From positions 83,544 through 147,543 of the forward strand of contig NZ_LKHP01000005.1 in NCBI RefSeq assembly GCF_001440545.1: a stretch of DNA of 64,000 nt. Direction: 5' to 3'. Below are positions 35,795 through 45,318 of the stretch, piece by piece. The notes under the pieces are model-generated. The model was not told the origin of the DNA. It did not search any database and saw nothing but the letters and a program-made list of their open reading frames with translations. Made by a program: the position numbers and the translations under genes. Position 1 is the first letter of the stretch. Each line of letters begins with the position of its first letter. The DNA is from Caloramator mitchellensis. Its GTDB lineage: Bacteria; Bacillota; Clostridia; Clostridiales; Caloramatoraceae.

Positions 35795-35845
35795 AAAACC
35801 CCCTTTTAGGCTTTTTTGTAATTATTGACCTAAAAGAAGGTTTTT
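35795..35845 (-). terminator. terminator at the end of the flagellar operon, overlapping a ribosome site
   Basis: On the - strand AACCTTCTTTTAGG pairs with CCTAAAAGGGGGTT (two G-U pairs) around an 18-nt loop, followed by TTTTAATTTT. The GGGGG of the 3' arm is the ribosome site of the TPR gene. Confidence 0.7.
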
Positions 35846-35852
35846 ATTCATA

Positions 35853-36611
35853 CTATTTTCCTCGAATATTGTTTGCAATCTGCCACATATCATCAGCAGT
35901 TTTCACCGTTCTAGAATTTAATTCAAAGGCTCTTTGGGTTACAAGCATATCAGTTAACTCCTTAGCAATATCTACATTTGATTTTTCCAGATAACCCTGT
36001 TTAAGATTTGTCGACTCTTTTATATTTGCATTATCAGCAGCAAATAAATTTTCACCTTTTTGCTTTAAACTATCCTGACCGATTATTTCATAGACATTAA
36101 TTTTTCCAACCAATTCTTCTGAACCATCAACAAGGTTATAAACATCGCCATTAGATTTAATTATAAAATTATCATTAATACTTAGATTATTATTATAATT
36201 TTCTATTTCTAAAAAAAGACCGCTGCTATGAACAAAATTTCCATTTGCGTCAATGTTAAATGCTCCGTCCCTTGTATAAAAATAATTGCCATCTCCGTCT
36301 TTAACTTTGAAATATCCTTCTCCTACAATAGCAACATCAGTTTTATTTCCTGTTTCCTTAATAAGCCCCTGACTAAAATTTCTAATAAGCTCCTCACCTC
36401 TTACTCCACTACCTACAGTTAAATTGCTCTTGTCATTGTTTGTTATAGGAGTCCCCAACCTGTCAAGCGACTCATTAAAAATGTCTGAAAAAGCAACATC
36501 AAGTCTCTTGTATCCATTGGTATCTATATTGGCAATATTATTTGAAATTACATCTATTCTATTTTGACTAGAATAAAGTCCTGATCTTCCATTCCACATC
36601 ACCTTTAACAT
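35853..36611 (-). CDS. flagellar hook-basal body protein FlgF/FlgG (second copy)
   Basis: 252-aa rod protein. N-terminal basal-body motif SGLYSSQNRIDVISNNIANIDTNGYK (seen as RIDVISNNIANIDTNGYK), middle FSQGLIKETGNKTDVAIVG, and C-terminal helix region LEKSNVDIAKELTDMLVTQR. Paired with the neighbouring paralogue, as FlhO/FlhP in Bacillus. Which one is the proximal and which the distal rod protein is not settled. Ribosome site AGGGTGA. Last gene of the flagellar operon. Confidence 0.88.
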   Translation of the reverse strand: MLKVMWNGRSGLYSSQNRIDVISNNIANIDTNGYKRLDVAFSDIFNESLDRLGTPITNNDKSNLTVGSGVRGEELIRNFSQGLIKETGNKTDVAIVGEGYFKVKDGDGNYFYTRDGAFNIDANGNFVHSSGLFLEIENYNNNLSINDNFIIKSNGDVYNLVDGSEELVGKINVYEIIGQDSLKQKGENLFAADNANIKESTNLKQGYLEKSNVDIAKELTDMLVTQRAFELNSRTVKTADDMWQIANNIRGK

Positions 36612-36622
36612 TAAATCACCCT

Positions 36623-37387
36623 CTATCTAACATTGCCAACTTCATTAACAGTTTTTGACAATGTTTCGTCTAATGATTGCATAACTTTTTGACTCGATTC
36701 ATAACTTCTCATAATACTCATCATTTCAGTAATGACTTCAATTGTATCAACATTTGATTTTTCAACAAAACCTTGCTTAATATCAGTTGCTACAGGATTC
36801 CCATCCGCCTTAGAATTATAAAAATCATTTGCATCCCTTAATAATTGATTTTTATCTTCAAAGGTAGTTATTAAAAATTTAAGATTATCAGTTCCAGAAA
36901 TAGTTCCATCTGGGTTAAGCGTAATATTTTCCGAGTTTACTTTAATAGTTTTTTCATAGCCATTCTCATCTAATCCTATTACCTTGTATCCATTAGTAGC
37001 AATAAGGTTGCCTTCGCTATCGATTTTAAATCTTCCATCCCTTGTGTATTTTTTGCTTCCATTTTCATCTTCAACAGTAAAGAATCCATCTCCATTGATT
37101 GCAAAATCTAATATTCTATCGGTTTTTTCCAAATCTCCCTGTGAAAAATTTGTCCTAGTCCCATCTATTCCAACTCCAAGCTCAATAGTTCCAATCCTTC
37201 TTGGAAAACTTTTATCGCCAACTTGTTTATCTTTATTCATCAAAACTAATTCTTCAAAAGATTTTAGAGATACCTTCTGCTTTTTGTATCCTGCAGTATT
37301 TATATTTGAAACATTATTGCTCAAGTTTTCAAGTTGAACCTGTTTTGTTATCATTCCCGAGGCTGCAGTGTAAATCCCTCTTAGCAT
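36623..37387 (-). CDS. flagellar hook-basal body protein FlgF/FlgG (first copy)
   Basis: 254-aa rod protein with MLRGIYTAASGMITKQVQ, then LENLSNNVSNINTAGYKK at the start, RTNFSQGDLEKTDRILDFAI in the middle and FVEKSNVDTIEVITEMMSIM near the end. Exported without a cleaved signal by the flagellar system. ATG 37387 follows AAGGGGG. Only 11 nt separate it from the paralogue, so they form one unit. Confidence 0.9.
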   Translation of the reverse strand: MLRGIYTAASGMITKQVQLENLSNNVSNINTAGYKKQKVSLKSFEELVLMNKDKQVGDKSFPRRIGTIELGVGIDGTRTNFSQGDLEKTDRILDFAINGDGFFTVEDENGSKKYTRDGRFKIDSEGNLIATNGYKVIGLDENGYEKTIKVNSENITLNPDGTISGTDNLKFLITTFEDKNQLLRDANDFYNSKADGNPVATDIKQGFVEKSNVDTIEVITEMMSIMRSYESSQKVMQSLDETLSKTVNEVGNVR

Positions 37388-37399
37388 GTCACTTCCCCC

Positions 37400-37579
37400 T
37401 TACTTTTTATCATTTTCGAAAAATGCCTTAATCTCATCGGGGTATTTCATTCCCAATTCCCTTGCTTTTATTTCAATTTGTTGGTTTGTCATATTTTTTG
37501 TTGTTGTAAATGACATTAAAATAGCAGTTATAACTATACCTATTCCAAGCCCAAGTAAAAAGTTCCTATCCTTAATCAA
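37400..37579 (-). CDS. small membrane protein with a YceG-like tail (start uncertain)
   Basis: The frame encodes a membrane helix (FLLGLGIGIVITAILMSF) followed by NQQIEIKARELGMKYPDEI, which resembles the short clostridial YceG/MltG-like proteins that lack the catalytic domain. No ATG lies ahead of the helix. TTG 37579 gives 59 aa without a ribosome site. An ATT at 37612, 13 nt behind AAAAAGG, would give 70 aa. It sits between the swrB-like gene and flgF/G. Confidence 0.5.
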   Translation of the reverse strand: MIKDRNFLLGLGIGIVITAILMSFTTTKNMTNQQIEIKARELGMKYPDEIKAFFENDKK

Positions 37580-37614
37580 TTGATTAATTTTTAGTTTTAA
37601 AATTAATTCAATTA

Positions 37615-38070
37615 TTAAACTTTTGCCTTTTTCAAACCAAGCCTTAATAATACCTCACCCTTTCCAATATTGAGCTTAGAACTTATATCATCAACTGAAT
37701 AACCTTGTTCATTCAATTTATAAATCAAATCGTTTAGGTCTAATAGTTCTTCCTCATTTTTCTCTTCAACAACGATATTGGGTTTATTTACCTCTTCATT
37801 TTTTGTTGGAGCATCACTAAATTTTACCTTTTGAATCTCATCTATCTTAGCTGATAATAATAAAATAGAATCTTCCACGTTTTCAAACCTTAGATTTAAT
37901 TCTTTAATTTGGTCCATAATAAAACTTAATTTCATGTCTGACTCGTCCTTTATTTTGTTTTCTACTAAGTTATCAAATTTTTCAACAATATCTGCTTCTT
38001 TTTTTTTAGTATTCAGTTTTAAAGCAATAAATATTAATACAATACCTATTGCTATCATAATAAACTGCAT
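37615..38070 (-). CDS. membrane-anchored coiled-coil protein in the SwrB position
   Basis: 151 aa: one N-terminal membrane helix (FIMIAIGIVLIFIALKL), a coiled-coil middle and a C-terminal helix-turn-helix-like segment (EQGYSVDDISSKLNIGKGEV). It lies right behind sigD, the place of swrB in B. subtilis, which has a similar layout and helps activate the flagellar export gate. I infer a similar role from layout and position only. Confidence 0.6.
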   Translation of the reverse strand: MQFIMIAIGIVLIFIALKLNTKKKEADIVEKFDNLVENKIKDESDMKLSFIMDQIKELNLRFENVEDSILLLSAKIDEIQKVKFSDAPTKNEEVNKPNIVVEEKNEEELLDLNDLIYKLNEQGYSVDDISSKLNIGKGEVLLRLGLKKAKV

Positions 38071-38082
38071 TATAATCCTCCA

Positions 38083-38811
38083 TCACATATATTTTAATTT
38101 CTTTAGGTTTTCCCTTAATCTAACTAAGGCTCTACTATGAAGCTGCGATACCCTAGATTCGGAAATTTCAAGGACTTTGCCTATTTGCTTGAGCGTTAGC
38201 TTTTCATAATAGTAAAGATTCAAAATAGTCTTGTCTTTATCCGGGAGCATAGAAATTGCCCTTTTGAGCATGTCCAACTTTTCTTCGTCCTCAATCATTG
38301 CATCAGGCTGTGGGCTATTTGTATCTTCAATCATATCTTTAACTTGTAGATCTTCATCATCTGATTTAAAGAATATCTCCTCTAGCGATACCAACGAAAC
38401 ATAATTAACAAATGTTTCAATATTTTTAAGGTCTTCCTCTGATATATTTAAATATTCAGATATTTCTTTGTCAGTAGGCTCTCTGTTCAATTTAGCTTCA
38501 AGTTCATTTCTAGCATTATTAAGAGAAGAGAGTTTAGAAAAGGCGCTTTTTGGAATCCAGCTAATCTTTCTTAATTCATCTATAATTGCACCTTTAATTC
38601 TCAAAGTAGCATAGGTTTCAAATTTCAACCCCTTTGATGGGTCAAATTTTTCTATCGCATCGATTAGCCCTAATATGCCAAAACTCACTAAGTCCTCAAA
38701 ATCAACTCCTGGAGGTTTACCTGTTACTAATCTTGATGCTATATATTTTACAAATGGAAGATATTTAATTATCATTTCTTCTCTTTCATCATATTGGCTA
38801 TAACATTTCAC
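38083..38811 (-). CDS. sigD: RNA polymerase sigma factor for flagella, FliA/SigD/WhiG family
   Basis: 242-aa sigma-28-type factor. Region 2 is YLPFVKYIASRLVTG and FEDLVSFGILGLIDAIEKFD, the FliA-type SWIPKS follows, and region 4 ends with LTLKQIGKVLEISESRVSQL. It would read promoters such as the one found before flaG. GTG 38811 lies 8 nt behind GAGGTG. The anti-sigma factor FlgM is not in the window. Confidence 0.93.
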   Translation of the reverse strand: MKCYSQYDEREEMIIKYLPFVKYIASRLVTGKPPGVDFEDLVSFGILGLIDAIEKFDPSKGLKFETYATLRIKGAIIDELRKISWIPKSAFSKLSSLNNARNELEAKLNREPTDKEISEYLNISEEDLKNIETFVNYVSLVSLEEIFFKSDDEDLQVKDMIEDTNSPQPDAMIEDEEKLDMLKRAISMLPDKDKTILNLYYYEKLTLKQIGKVLEISESRVSQLHSRALVRLRENLKKLKYM

Positions 38812-38824
38812 TATATTTTCACCT

Positions 38825-39490
38825 CTATTTTAGGAGTTTGAGTTGTTCTCGCATTTTACTAAAAATAAATCTAATTATATTGTCGCGTGTTTTTTCATCT
38901 ATATTGTCAAATCTAAGTGCCAATCTGAACGTTTTATTATCAAGTTCTTCTATTCTTATAACAGAAGCCAGTATCATTACCTCCTGAGGTAGCGGAACTA
39001 ATAAAAGAACATTAGCACCTGGTGTTGTCTTTTCTTTGGATATTATCTTGATTCCACCTCCGCTGATATCAACACTTAAGCCTTTATTCATCTGTTTATA
39101 ATATGTTGGTGGAACATCTCTTAAATCAAAATACCGTTTATCTTCCGGCAAAAGTGAATATTTTATTTCCATAGTAATAGGAAGTCTAAAATATTCTCTT
39201 CTTTGGACCTTTTCAATAACCTCAGGTAGACTCAAAACAATCATTTCGACATTGTTTTCTCGTCTTTTACCTAATATAATTGATCTACATTTAGTTACAT
39301 CCTTTTCTGTTGGAACAAAAAATTCAATTGTGCTTCCAGGATGAGTTATAAAATATCTGTTACCAGATAATGGGATGTCAATCAAAATATAATTCTCATT
39401 AGTATCCTGAACCTTGCTTTTATATGCAACTCCATCCTGCAATACTTCAATCTTTTGATTTACGTTTAGTTTTAAATCCAACCCTGTCAT
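38825..39490 (-). CDS. PilZ-domain flagellar brake protein (YcgR/YpfA-like)
   Basis: 221-aa c-di-GMP receptor. An N-terminal YcgR-like barrel precedes the PilZ domain, with the ligand motifs RREYFRLP (RxxxR) and VDISGGG (D/NxSxxG). On binding c-di-GMP such proteins slow the motor. It overlaps flhG by 4 nt and lies directly ahead of sigD. Confidence 0.9.
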   Translation of the reverse strand: MTGLDLKLNVNQKIEVLQDGVAYKSKVQDTNENYILIDIPLSGNRYFITHPGSTIEFFVPTEKDVTKCRSIILGKRRENNVEMIVLSLPEVIEKVQRREYFRLPITMEIKYSLLPEDKRYFDLRDVPPTYYKQMNKGLSVDISGGGIKIISKEKTTPGANVLLLVPLPQEVMILASVIRIEELDNKTFRLALRFDNIDEKTRDNIIRFIFSKMREQLKLLK

Positions 39491-40359
39491 ACACCTCTCC
39501 CCATTTTCTTAATTAAATTGGTAAATAATTCCTTGATTGAACTATTCTTGTTTTCCTGTTTCTGTCCTAATATCTCTGAAGCAATTTTATACATACATAA
39601 ACTTGCCTCTGTTTTAGGATATGCTAATACATATGGTCTTTGTTCAACAATGGATTGCCCTACTTTAATATCCTCAAATAGGAATCCTCTATAATTCAAT
39701 GATTTATTAAGAAAAATATTGACAGTCTTATTTAATTTTTCAAACGTATCCCTTGCTTCAAGTATAGTTTTAACTTTATTAATTACAATATTGATATTAT
39801 TCTGTGAATTTTTATTAGCAATAATCTTAATTAAACTATATGCATCAGTCAATGAAGTAGGCTCTGGTGTGGTTATAACTATTAACTCATCAGCTACGCT
39901 TACAAAGTCAAGTATAAAGTTTGAAATACCTGCACCTGTGTCAACTATTAAAATATCTACATCACTTATCTTAGAAAATTCTTCAAGTAAAATTTCTCTT
40001 TGCTCTTCTTTAAGTTCGATTATGTCTTGAAGTCCTGAACCTCCTGGTATAATTTTTATACCTTCCCTTGTTATCTCTATTATATCATTAATACTCATCT
40101 TATTAAATATAATATCATAAATGCTATATTTAGATTTTATTCCATACATTATATCAACATTAGCCATACCTATATCTGCATCAAGAATTGCTACATTAGC
40201 CCCCCTAAGCCTTAAGGCTGCAGCTAGGTTTATTACAAAACTAGACTTGCCAACTCCACCTTTTCCACTAGTTACGGTTATGACTCTAAAACTTTTGCTT
40301 TCTAATTTATTTTTAGTCTTGTTTTGAACCAAAGCTCTTAGCTTTTCTGCTTGATCCAT
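39487..40359 (-). CDS. flhG: flagellar number regulator FlhG (MinD/ParA-like ATPase)
   Basis: 290-aa ATPase that with FlhF sets flagellar number and place. The deviant Walker A is SGKGGVGKSSFVINLA, followed by AILDADIGMANVDIMYG and LIVDTGAGI. The C-terminus is basic, suited to membrane contact. It starts 1 nt after the flhF stop. Confidence 0.93.
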   Translation of the reverse strand: MDQAEKLRALVQNKTKNKLESKSFRVITVTSGKGGVGKSSFVINLAAALRLRGANVAILDADIGMANVDIMYGIKSKYSIYDIIFNKMSINDIIEITREGIKIIPGGSGLQDIIELKEEQREILLEEFSKISDVDILIVDTGAGISNFILDFVSVADELIVITTPEPTSLTDAYSLIKIIANKNSQNNINIVINKVKTILEARDTFEKLNKTVNIFLNKSLNYRGFLFEDIKVGQSIVEQRPYVLAYPKTEASLCMYKIASEILGQKQENKNSSIKELFTNLIKKMGRGV

Positions 40360-40360
40360 A

Positions 40361-41428
40361 TCATTCTTCCCCCATCACTAATTTAAACAATTTGGATGGG
40401 TCGGCAAGTTCAATATCCTCTGGAACATTTTGACCAGTAGTAATATAGCTTATTGGTTTACCGCTAGTGTATGAAGACGTAATTATTCCTCCGTAAATTT
40501 CTGTCTCATCAAGTTTTGTAAAAATGAGGCTATTATATCCAAGTGCATTATAATTTTCTATTATCAACTTTAAATCTTTTTGTTTAGTTGTCATTGACAG
40601 AACTAAATAAACATTATCTGGTTGTATTTTCTCGATAAATTGTTTTGTTTCAGCAATTTGCATAGCATTCTTGCTATTTCTGCCGGTTGTATCTATCAAT
40701 AAAATATCGCATTTTTTCATATTTTCTAAAATCTTTGGTATATCCTTTATTGAAAATACAACTTCAAATGGAACTCCTAGTATTTCTGCATAGGACTTTA
40801 ATTGTTCTATAGCTCCTATTCTATAAGTGTCAATAGTTATTAAACCAACTTTTTTATTCTTATATAAGGTATAAATGCTTGCTAATTTTGCAATTGTTGT
40901 AGTTTTCCCAACCCCAGTAGGTCCGACAAACACATGTATTCTTTTATTATCTACGTCAGCTGTTTTAATAGTTTCCTTTAAGGTGTTGATAATTTCTACC
41001 TCAAGTTTTTTATTAGTAACCTTCTTATCGCTTAATTTATTCCTTGTTCTATTAATTATTTCTTCTACTATTTCTTCTGGAACATCACTTTCAACTAATT
41101 TATCCTTTATTTTTAGCTTTGCAGTTTTTTTAGATGTTTTTGTTTCTGCCAAACTACTATCTGTCTGCGTCTTAACAAGAGTTTCAACCATTTCCTTAAG
41201 CTCAGTAATCTCCTTTTCAAGTTCTTTTGAAGGTTGATTTTTATCTTGTTTTTTATTTTTATCGTCAGCAGCAGCCGTCACTTCTAATTTTTTAGGCTTA
41301 AAAAAACCTAAAAACCCTTTTTGCCTGATTTTTCTTTGACTCACTATAACGGCATCATTGCCTAATTCATATCTGATTTTTGCAAGCGCTTCCTGCATAC
41401 TGTCTACAATATATCTTTTTACTATCAT
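40361..41428 (-). CDS. flhF: flagellar GTPase FlhF (SRP family)
   Basis: 355 aa. The N-terminal B domain is charged. The NG domain carries GPTGVGKTTTIAKLAS (G1), ITIDTYRIGAIEQL, LLIDTTGR (G3) and FTKLDET (G4). Works with FlhG in placing flagella. Its start overlaps the flhA stop by 4 nt. Confidence 0.94.
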   Translation of the reverse strand: MIVKRYIVDSMQEALAKIRYELGNDAVIVSQRKIRQKGFLGFFKPKKLEVTAAADDKNKKQDKNQPSKELEKEITELKEMVETLVKTQTDSSLAETKTSKKTAKLKIKDKLVESDVPEEIVEEIINRTRNKLSDKKVTNKKLEVEIINTLKETIKTADVDNKRIHVFVGPTGVGKTTTIAKLASIYTLYKNKKVGLITIDTYRIGAIEQLKSYAEILGVPFEVVFSIKDIPKILENMKKCDILLIDTTGRNSKNAMQIAETKQFIEKIQPDNVYLVLSMTTKQKDLKLIIENYNALGYNSLIFTKLDETEIYGGIITSSYTSGKPISYITTGQNVPEDIELADPSKLFKLVMGEE

Positions 41429-43476
41429 ATGCTCACCATCCCAAGTGTCTCGATTTGTATATCAGCTGGTATTTCATTCATTGATAAAACTATTAAATTC
41501 GGGAATACCATTTCGGTTAATTTTCTAAAAGCTGGTCTAATTCTCGGTGATACCATGACAATTGGTTGCCCATTATAAAAATCACTTATTTCGATATTGC
41601 TCTGGACTGCTTCGAAAATTTTCCTTGTTGTATCAGGGTCAAGAGCCGGGTATGAACCTTGGAAGGATTTTTGAATATTATCAGCAATCATCTGTTCAAG
41701 CGAAGGATGCAATGTTATAAGTCTAATTGTGTTGCTATCATCAACAAGATTCTTACAGATAACCCTTCCTAGTGAAATTCTAACATATTCAGTTAATAGC
41801 TCAATATCCTTTGTATTTAGAGCATTATCTGCTAGACTCTCCATTATTGTAACCAAATCCCTAATTGGAACCCTTTCCTTTAACAAATTTTGAAGAACTT
41901 TTTGAACTTCTCCAAGAGACAAAAGACTTGGTATCAATTCATCAACAACAGCGCTGTAGTTTTCTTTAACATTATCTATTATCATCTTTACTTCCTGTCT
42001 TCCTAAAAGTTCATGGGCGTGTTTCTTTATAATCTCCGTTAGATGTGTCACGAGAACTGTTGTTGGGTCTACAACAGTAACTCCCATAATTTCAGCGTCA
42101 TCCTTTTTGCTGTCTGGAATCCAAACTGCTGGAAGTCCAAATGTTGGTTCTACAGTCCTTATTCCATCTATTGGAATGCCTTCACCTAAAACGTCAATTG
42201 CAAGATAATGATTTACCAATATTTCTCCCTTTCCAACAACGGTTCCCTTTATCTTTATTGTATATTCGTTTGTTGCAAGCTGCAGATTATCCCTTATTCT
42301 TATTGGCTGGACTATAATTCCCATTTCAAGCGCAAGTTGTCTTCTAACACCTGCAATTCTGTCCAACAGGTCCCCCCCTGATGACACATCTGCAAGGGGT
42401 ATTAGCCCATAACCAATTTCTATTTCAAGAGGCTCAACATTTAAATATTGCATAACATTTTCTGGTTCTTTTCTCTCTGGTTTAATTTCTTCAGGCTTTA
42501 AATCATCCTTAATTTTGCTCTCCTTTTTATCCTTCGATAGCATGAATGCTGAAAGGCCGCATACTGCTGCTAAGGATAGAAAAAGAAAATGAGGCAAAGA
42601 TGGTATCAAAGCTAGTATAGTTAATATTCCGCTTGCGATAGCAAGAACTTTAGGATAAGAAGTAAACTGTCCTGCAAGTTCTTTTCCAAGCGTTGTATCG
42701 CTTGTTGACCTTGTAACTATAATACCTGACGCGGTAGAAATCAACAGTGCTGGTATTTGGCTTACAAGTCCATCTCCAACCGTTAATAAAGCAAACTTTT
42801 TAAGTGCATCAAGAGCTGGTAGATTAAAGAACAATAGTCCAATCAAAACTCCTCCTATAAGATTTATAATTACAATTACAACACCAGCTATGGCATCGCC
42901 CTTAACGAATTTGCTTGCACCGTCCATTGCTCCATAAAAATCTGCTTCCTGCTGCAATTTTTTTCTTCTTATTTTTGCTTCTGTTTCAGAAATAATGCCA
43001 GCATTCAAATCGGCATCTATGCTCATCTGCTTTCCAGGCATTGCATCAAGCGTAAATCTTGCTGCAACTTCAGCAACTCTACCTGCACCGTTTGTAATTA
43101 CAACAAACTGAATAACCACTATGATTATAAATAGAATAAAACCCACTACATAATTTCCACCAACAACGAAATTTCCAAATGCTTCTATAATTCTACCCGC
43201 TTGACCTTGTCCTAATATAAGCCTTGTTGAAGAAATATTAAGTCCAAGCCTAAATAATGTAGTTATCAACAGCAATGTTGGAAAAACAGAAAACTCCAAA
43301 ACTTCTGTCGTAAACATCGTCAATAAAAGGATTACAAGTGAAATTGATAAATTAAGTGCTAAAAAAACATCCAAAAGCCATGTTGGAAGTGGAATTATTA
43401 TCATTAAAACTATTAATATTATTACAAAGGCTATCAAAATATCTATATTGCTTTTTAAAGTGGAATTCGTCTGCAT
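41425..43476 (-). CDS. flhA: flagellar export gate protein FlhA
   Basis: 683 aa, normal length. About eight membrane helices occupy the first ~330 residues, with the FHIPEP-type loop RVAEVAARFTLDAMPGKQM. The cytoplasmic domain that docks chaperone-substrate complexes fills the rest. Part of the type III export gate with FliP, FliQ, FliR and FlhB. Starts 9 nt behind the fliR/flhB fusion. Confidence 0.96.
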   Translation of the reverse strand: MQTNSTLKSNIDILIAFVIILIVLMIIIPLPTWLLDVFLALNLSISLVILLLTMFTTEVLEFSVFPTLLLITTLFRLGLNISSTRLILGQGQAGRIIEAFGNFVVGGNYVVGFILFIIIVVIQFVVITNGAGRVAEVAARFTLDAMPGKQMSIDADLNAGIISETEAKIRRKKLQQEADFYGAMDGASKFVKGDAIAGVVIVIINLIGGVLIGLLFFNLPALDALKKFALLTVGDGLVSQIPALLISTASGIIVTRSTSDTTLGKELAGQFTSYPKVLAIASGILTILALIPSLPHFLFLSLAAVCGLSAFMLSKDKKESKIKDDLKPEEIKPERKEPENVMQYLNVEPLEIEIGYGLIPLADVSSGGDLLDRIAGVRRQLALEMGIIVQPIRIRDNLQLATNEYTIKIKGTVVGKGEILVNHYLAIDVLGEGIPIDGIRTVEPTFGLPAVWIPDSKKDDAEIMGVTVVDPTTVLVTHLTEIIKKHAHELLGRQEVKMIIDNVKENYSAVVDELIPSLLSLGEVQKVLQNLLKERVPIRDLVTIMESLADNALNTKDIELLTEYVRISLGRVICKNLVDDSNTIRLITLHPSLEQMIADNIQKSFQGSYPALDPDTTRKIFEAVQSNIEISDFYNGQPIVMVSPRIRPAFRKLTEMVFPNLIVLSMNEIPADIQIETLGMVSI

Positions 43477-43485
43477 CTATTATCC

Positions 43486-45309
43486 TCACATCCTTTTAAT
43501 GCTATAAACATAAGCAATTATTTCAGCAACTGCTTGATATAGTTCGATTGGTATCGTCTGGTCAAGTTCTGCTTTCGCATACAATGTCCTTGCTAAGATT
43601 TTGTTTTCTACTACCGGAACATTATTTTCTTTTGCTATCTCCTTAATCCTTTTAGCAATCAAATCAGCACCCTTTGCAACTACAACCGGAGCATTATCCT
43701 TGTTTCTTTCATACCTTATTGCAACTGCAAAATGAGTTGGGTTCGTTACAACAACAGTTGCCTTTGGAACTTCGTGCATCATTCTTCTCATTGCCATTTC
43801 TCTTTGTTTTTGTCTTATTCTTGATTTAATCTGAGGGTCTCCCTCTGATTGCTTTAATTCTTCCTTAACTTCCTGCTTTGTCATCATCAAGTCTTTTCTT
43901 AACTGTCTCTTTTGTATTATAAAATCAGCAATTCCTATAACTAACAAAAAAATTACCAATCTTGATAGCTGACTATCAGTAATGTCTTTAACAAATGGAT
44001 AAATACCATATGGATTTAAATCGCTTGTTTTTAATATTTCTGGTAGCTTTGATTTAATAAAACTAAATGTTATATAAAAAATAATGGAAATCTTTAAAAC
44101 CGATTTTACCAGCTCTAAAAAAGAACGTTTGGAAAAAATTCGCTTCAACCCATTTGCAGGGTTCAATTTTTCAAATTTAGGAATAATGTTTTCTCCCGTC
44201 AACAAAAATCCCGTCTGAACGATATTTGCAAATACTCCAAGAACCATTATCGTTAAAACAAAAGGTAATGCAACTATTGCTCCATTTTTTAACATAAAAC
44301 TCATAATAACCTTTGTTGACGAAATTGATAAATCATATTTGGTAATATATTCAAAGCTTTGGATAACAAAATTTCTTCCTTTAAAATAAATGCTCTGTCC
44401 AAAAATAAGAAACAGCAACATAACGCCAAGCAATACAATGGATGAATTTAAATCTACGCTTTTGGCTACCTGTCCTTTTTTACGTGCATCCTGCAATTTT
44501 TTAGCGCTTGGCTCTTCAGTTTTATCTTCAGAAGCCATAAGCATTAGAACTGGAAAGGTGTTAAAAATCTTTATTAAATCCCCTGACAAACCCTCAAATA
44601 TTTTAACATATATATGAGTTAATCCGGGTAAAATTGTAGATACTGCAAATAATCCTACTAATGTTTTTATTGGTAAACCTAATATAAATATATTTATCTG
44701 GGGAACAGCTCTATTAACAAGCCCAAGCGTAAAATCTGTAATAAATACTACTATCACAACGGGTGCCGCAAGCTGCATTGCTATATAAAAACCCTTGGCA
44801 AATGTATCTATTATTACCAGAAATAAATTTGAATTAATAGCTAAATTATTTAAAGGAACCACTTCAAAACTTTTTAAAATGGCCGATAAAATAATATGAT
44901 GAAAATTTAGCGATAGAAATACTATCAGTGCAAACCAATTAAAAAACCTTTCAAGCGGGGTTGAGGCTGACGAAGTTGACGGGTCAAAATATTGGGACAT
45001 CGAAAAACCGATATTAAAATCCATCAACTGTGCCGAAACCCTAATAGCATTAAAAATCAAAGTTGCAACATAACCTAATGAAATGCCAATTATTAGCTCC
45101 CTTGCAATATGAAACAATAAATCAAAATTGTTATTAATTACTCCTGCCATTGAAGTATTTATAATTGCGCTTGCTAAAATTGCAAGTATTAGCGAAAGTC
45201 CTATCTTAATCATAGCAGGAATTTGTCTTACCGAAAAAACAGGTGATGTCATTATCATTGCCACGATTCTTACTGATGCTAGAAAGAAAACCAAAAAATC
45301 ATTTATCAT
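43486..45309 (-). CDS. FliR-FlhB fusion, flagellar type III export gate
   Basis: 607 aa. Residues 1-~255 are FliR (six membrane helices). FlhB begins near residue 258 with SEDKTEEPSAKKLQDARKKG. It has its own membrane helices and the self-cleavage motif NPTH in VVVTNPTHFAVAIRYE. After cleavage there, FlhB switches export from hook to filament substrates. The single open frame has no stop at the junction. Such fusions are known in clostridia. Confidence 0.94.
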   Translation of the reverse strand: MINDFLVFFLASVRIVAMIMTSPVFSVRQIPAMIKIGLSLILAILASAIINTSMAGVINNNFDLLFHIARELIIGISLGYVATLIFNAIRVSAQLMDFNIGFSMSQYFDPSTSSASTPLERFFNWFALIVFLSLNFHHIILSAILKSFEVVPLNNLAINSNLFLVIIDTFAKGFYIAMQLAAPVVIVVFITDFTLGLVNRAVPQINIFILGLPIKTLVGLFAVSTILPGLTHIYVKIFEGLSGDLIKIFNTFPVLMLMASEDKTEEPSAKKLQDARKKGQVAKSVDLNSSIVLLGVMLLFLIFGQSIYFKGRNFVIQSFEYITKYDLSISSTKVIMSFMLKNGAIVALPFVLTIMVLGVFANIVQTGFLLTGENIIPKFEKLNPANGLKRIFSKRSFLELVKSVLKISIIFYITFSFIKSKLPEILKTSDLNPYGIYPFVKDITDSQLSRLVIFLLVIGIADFIIQKRQLRKDLMMTKQEVKEELKQSEGDPQIKSRIRQKQREMAMRRMMHEVPKATVVVTNPTHFAVAIRYERNKDNAPVVVAKGADLIAKRIKEIAKENNVPVVENKILARTLYAKAELDQTIPIELYQAVAEIIAYVYSIKRM

Positions 45310-45318
45310 CTATATCAC

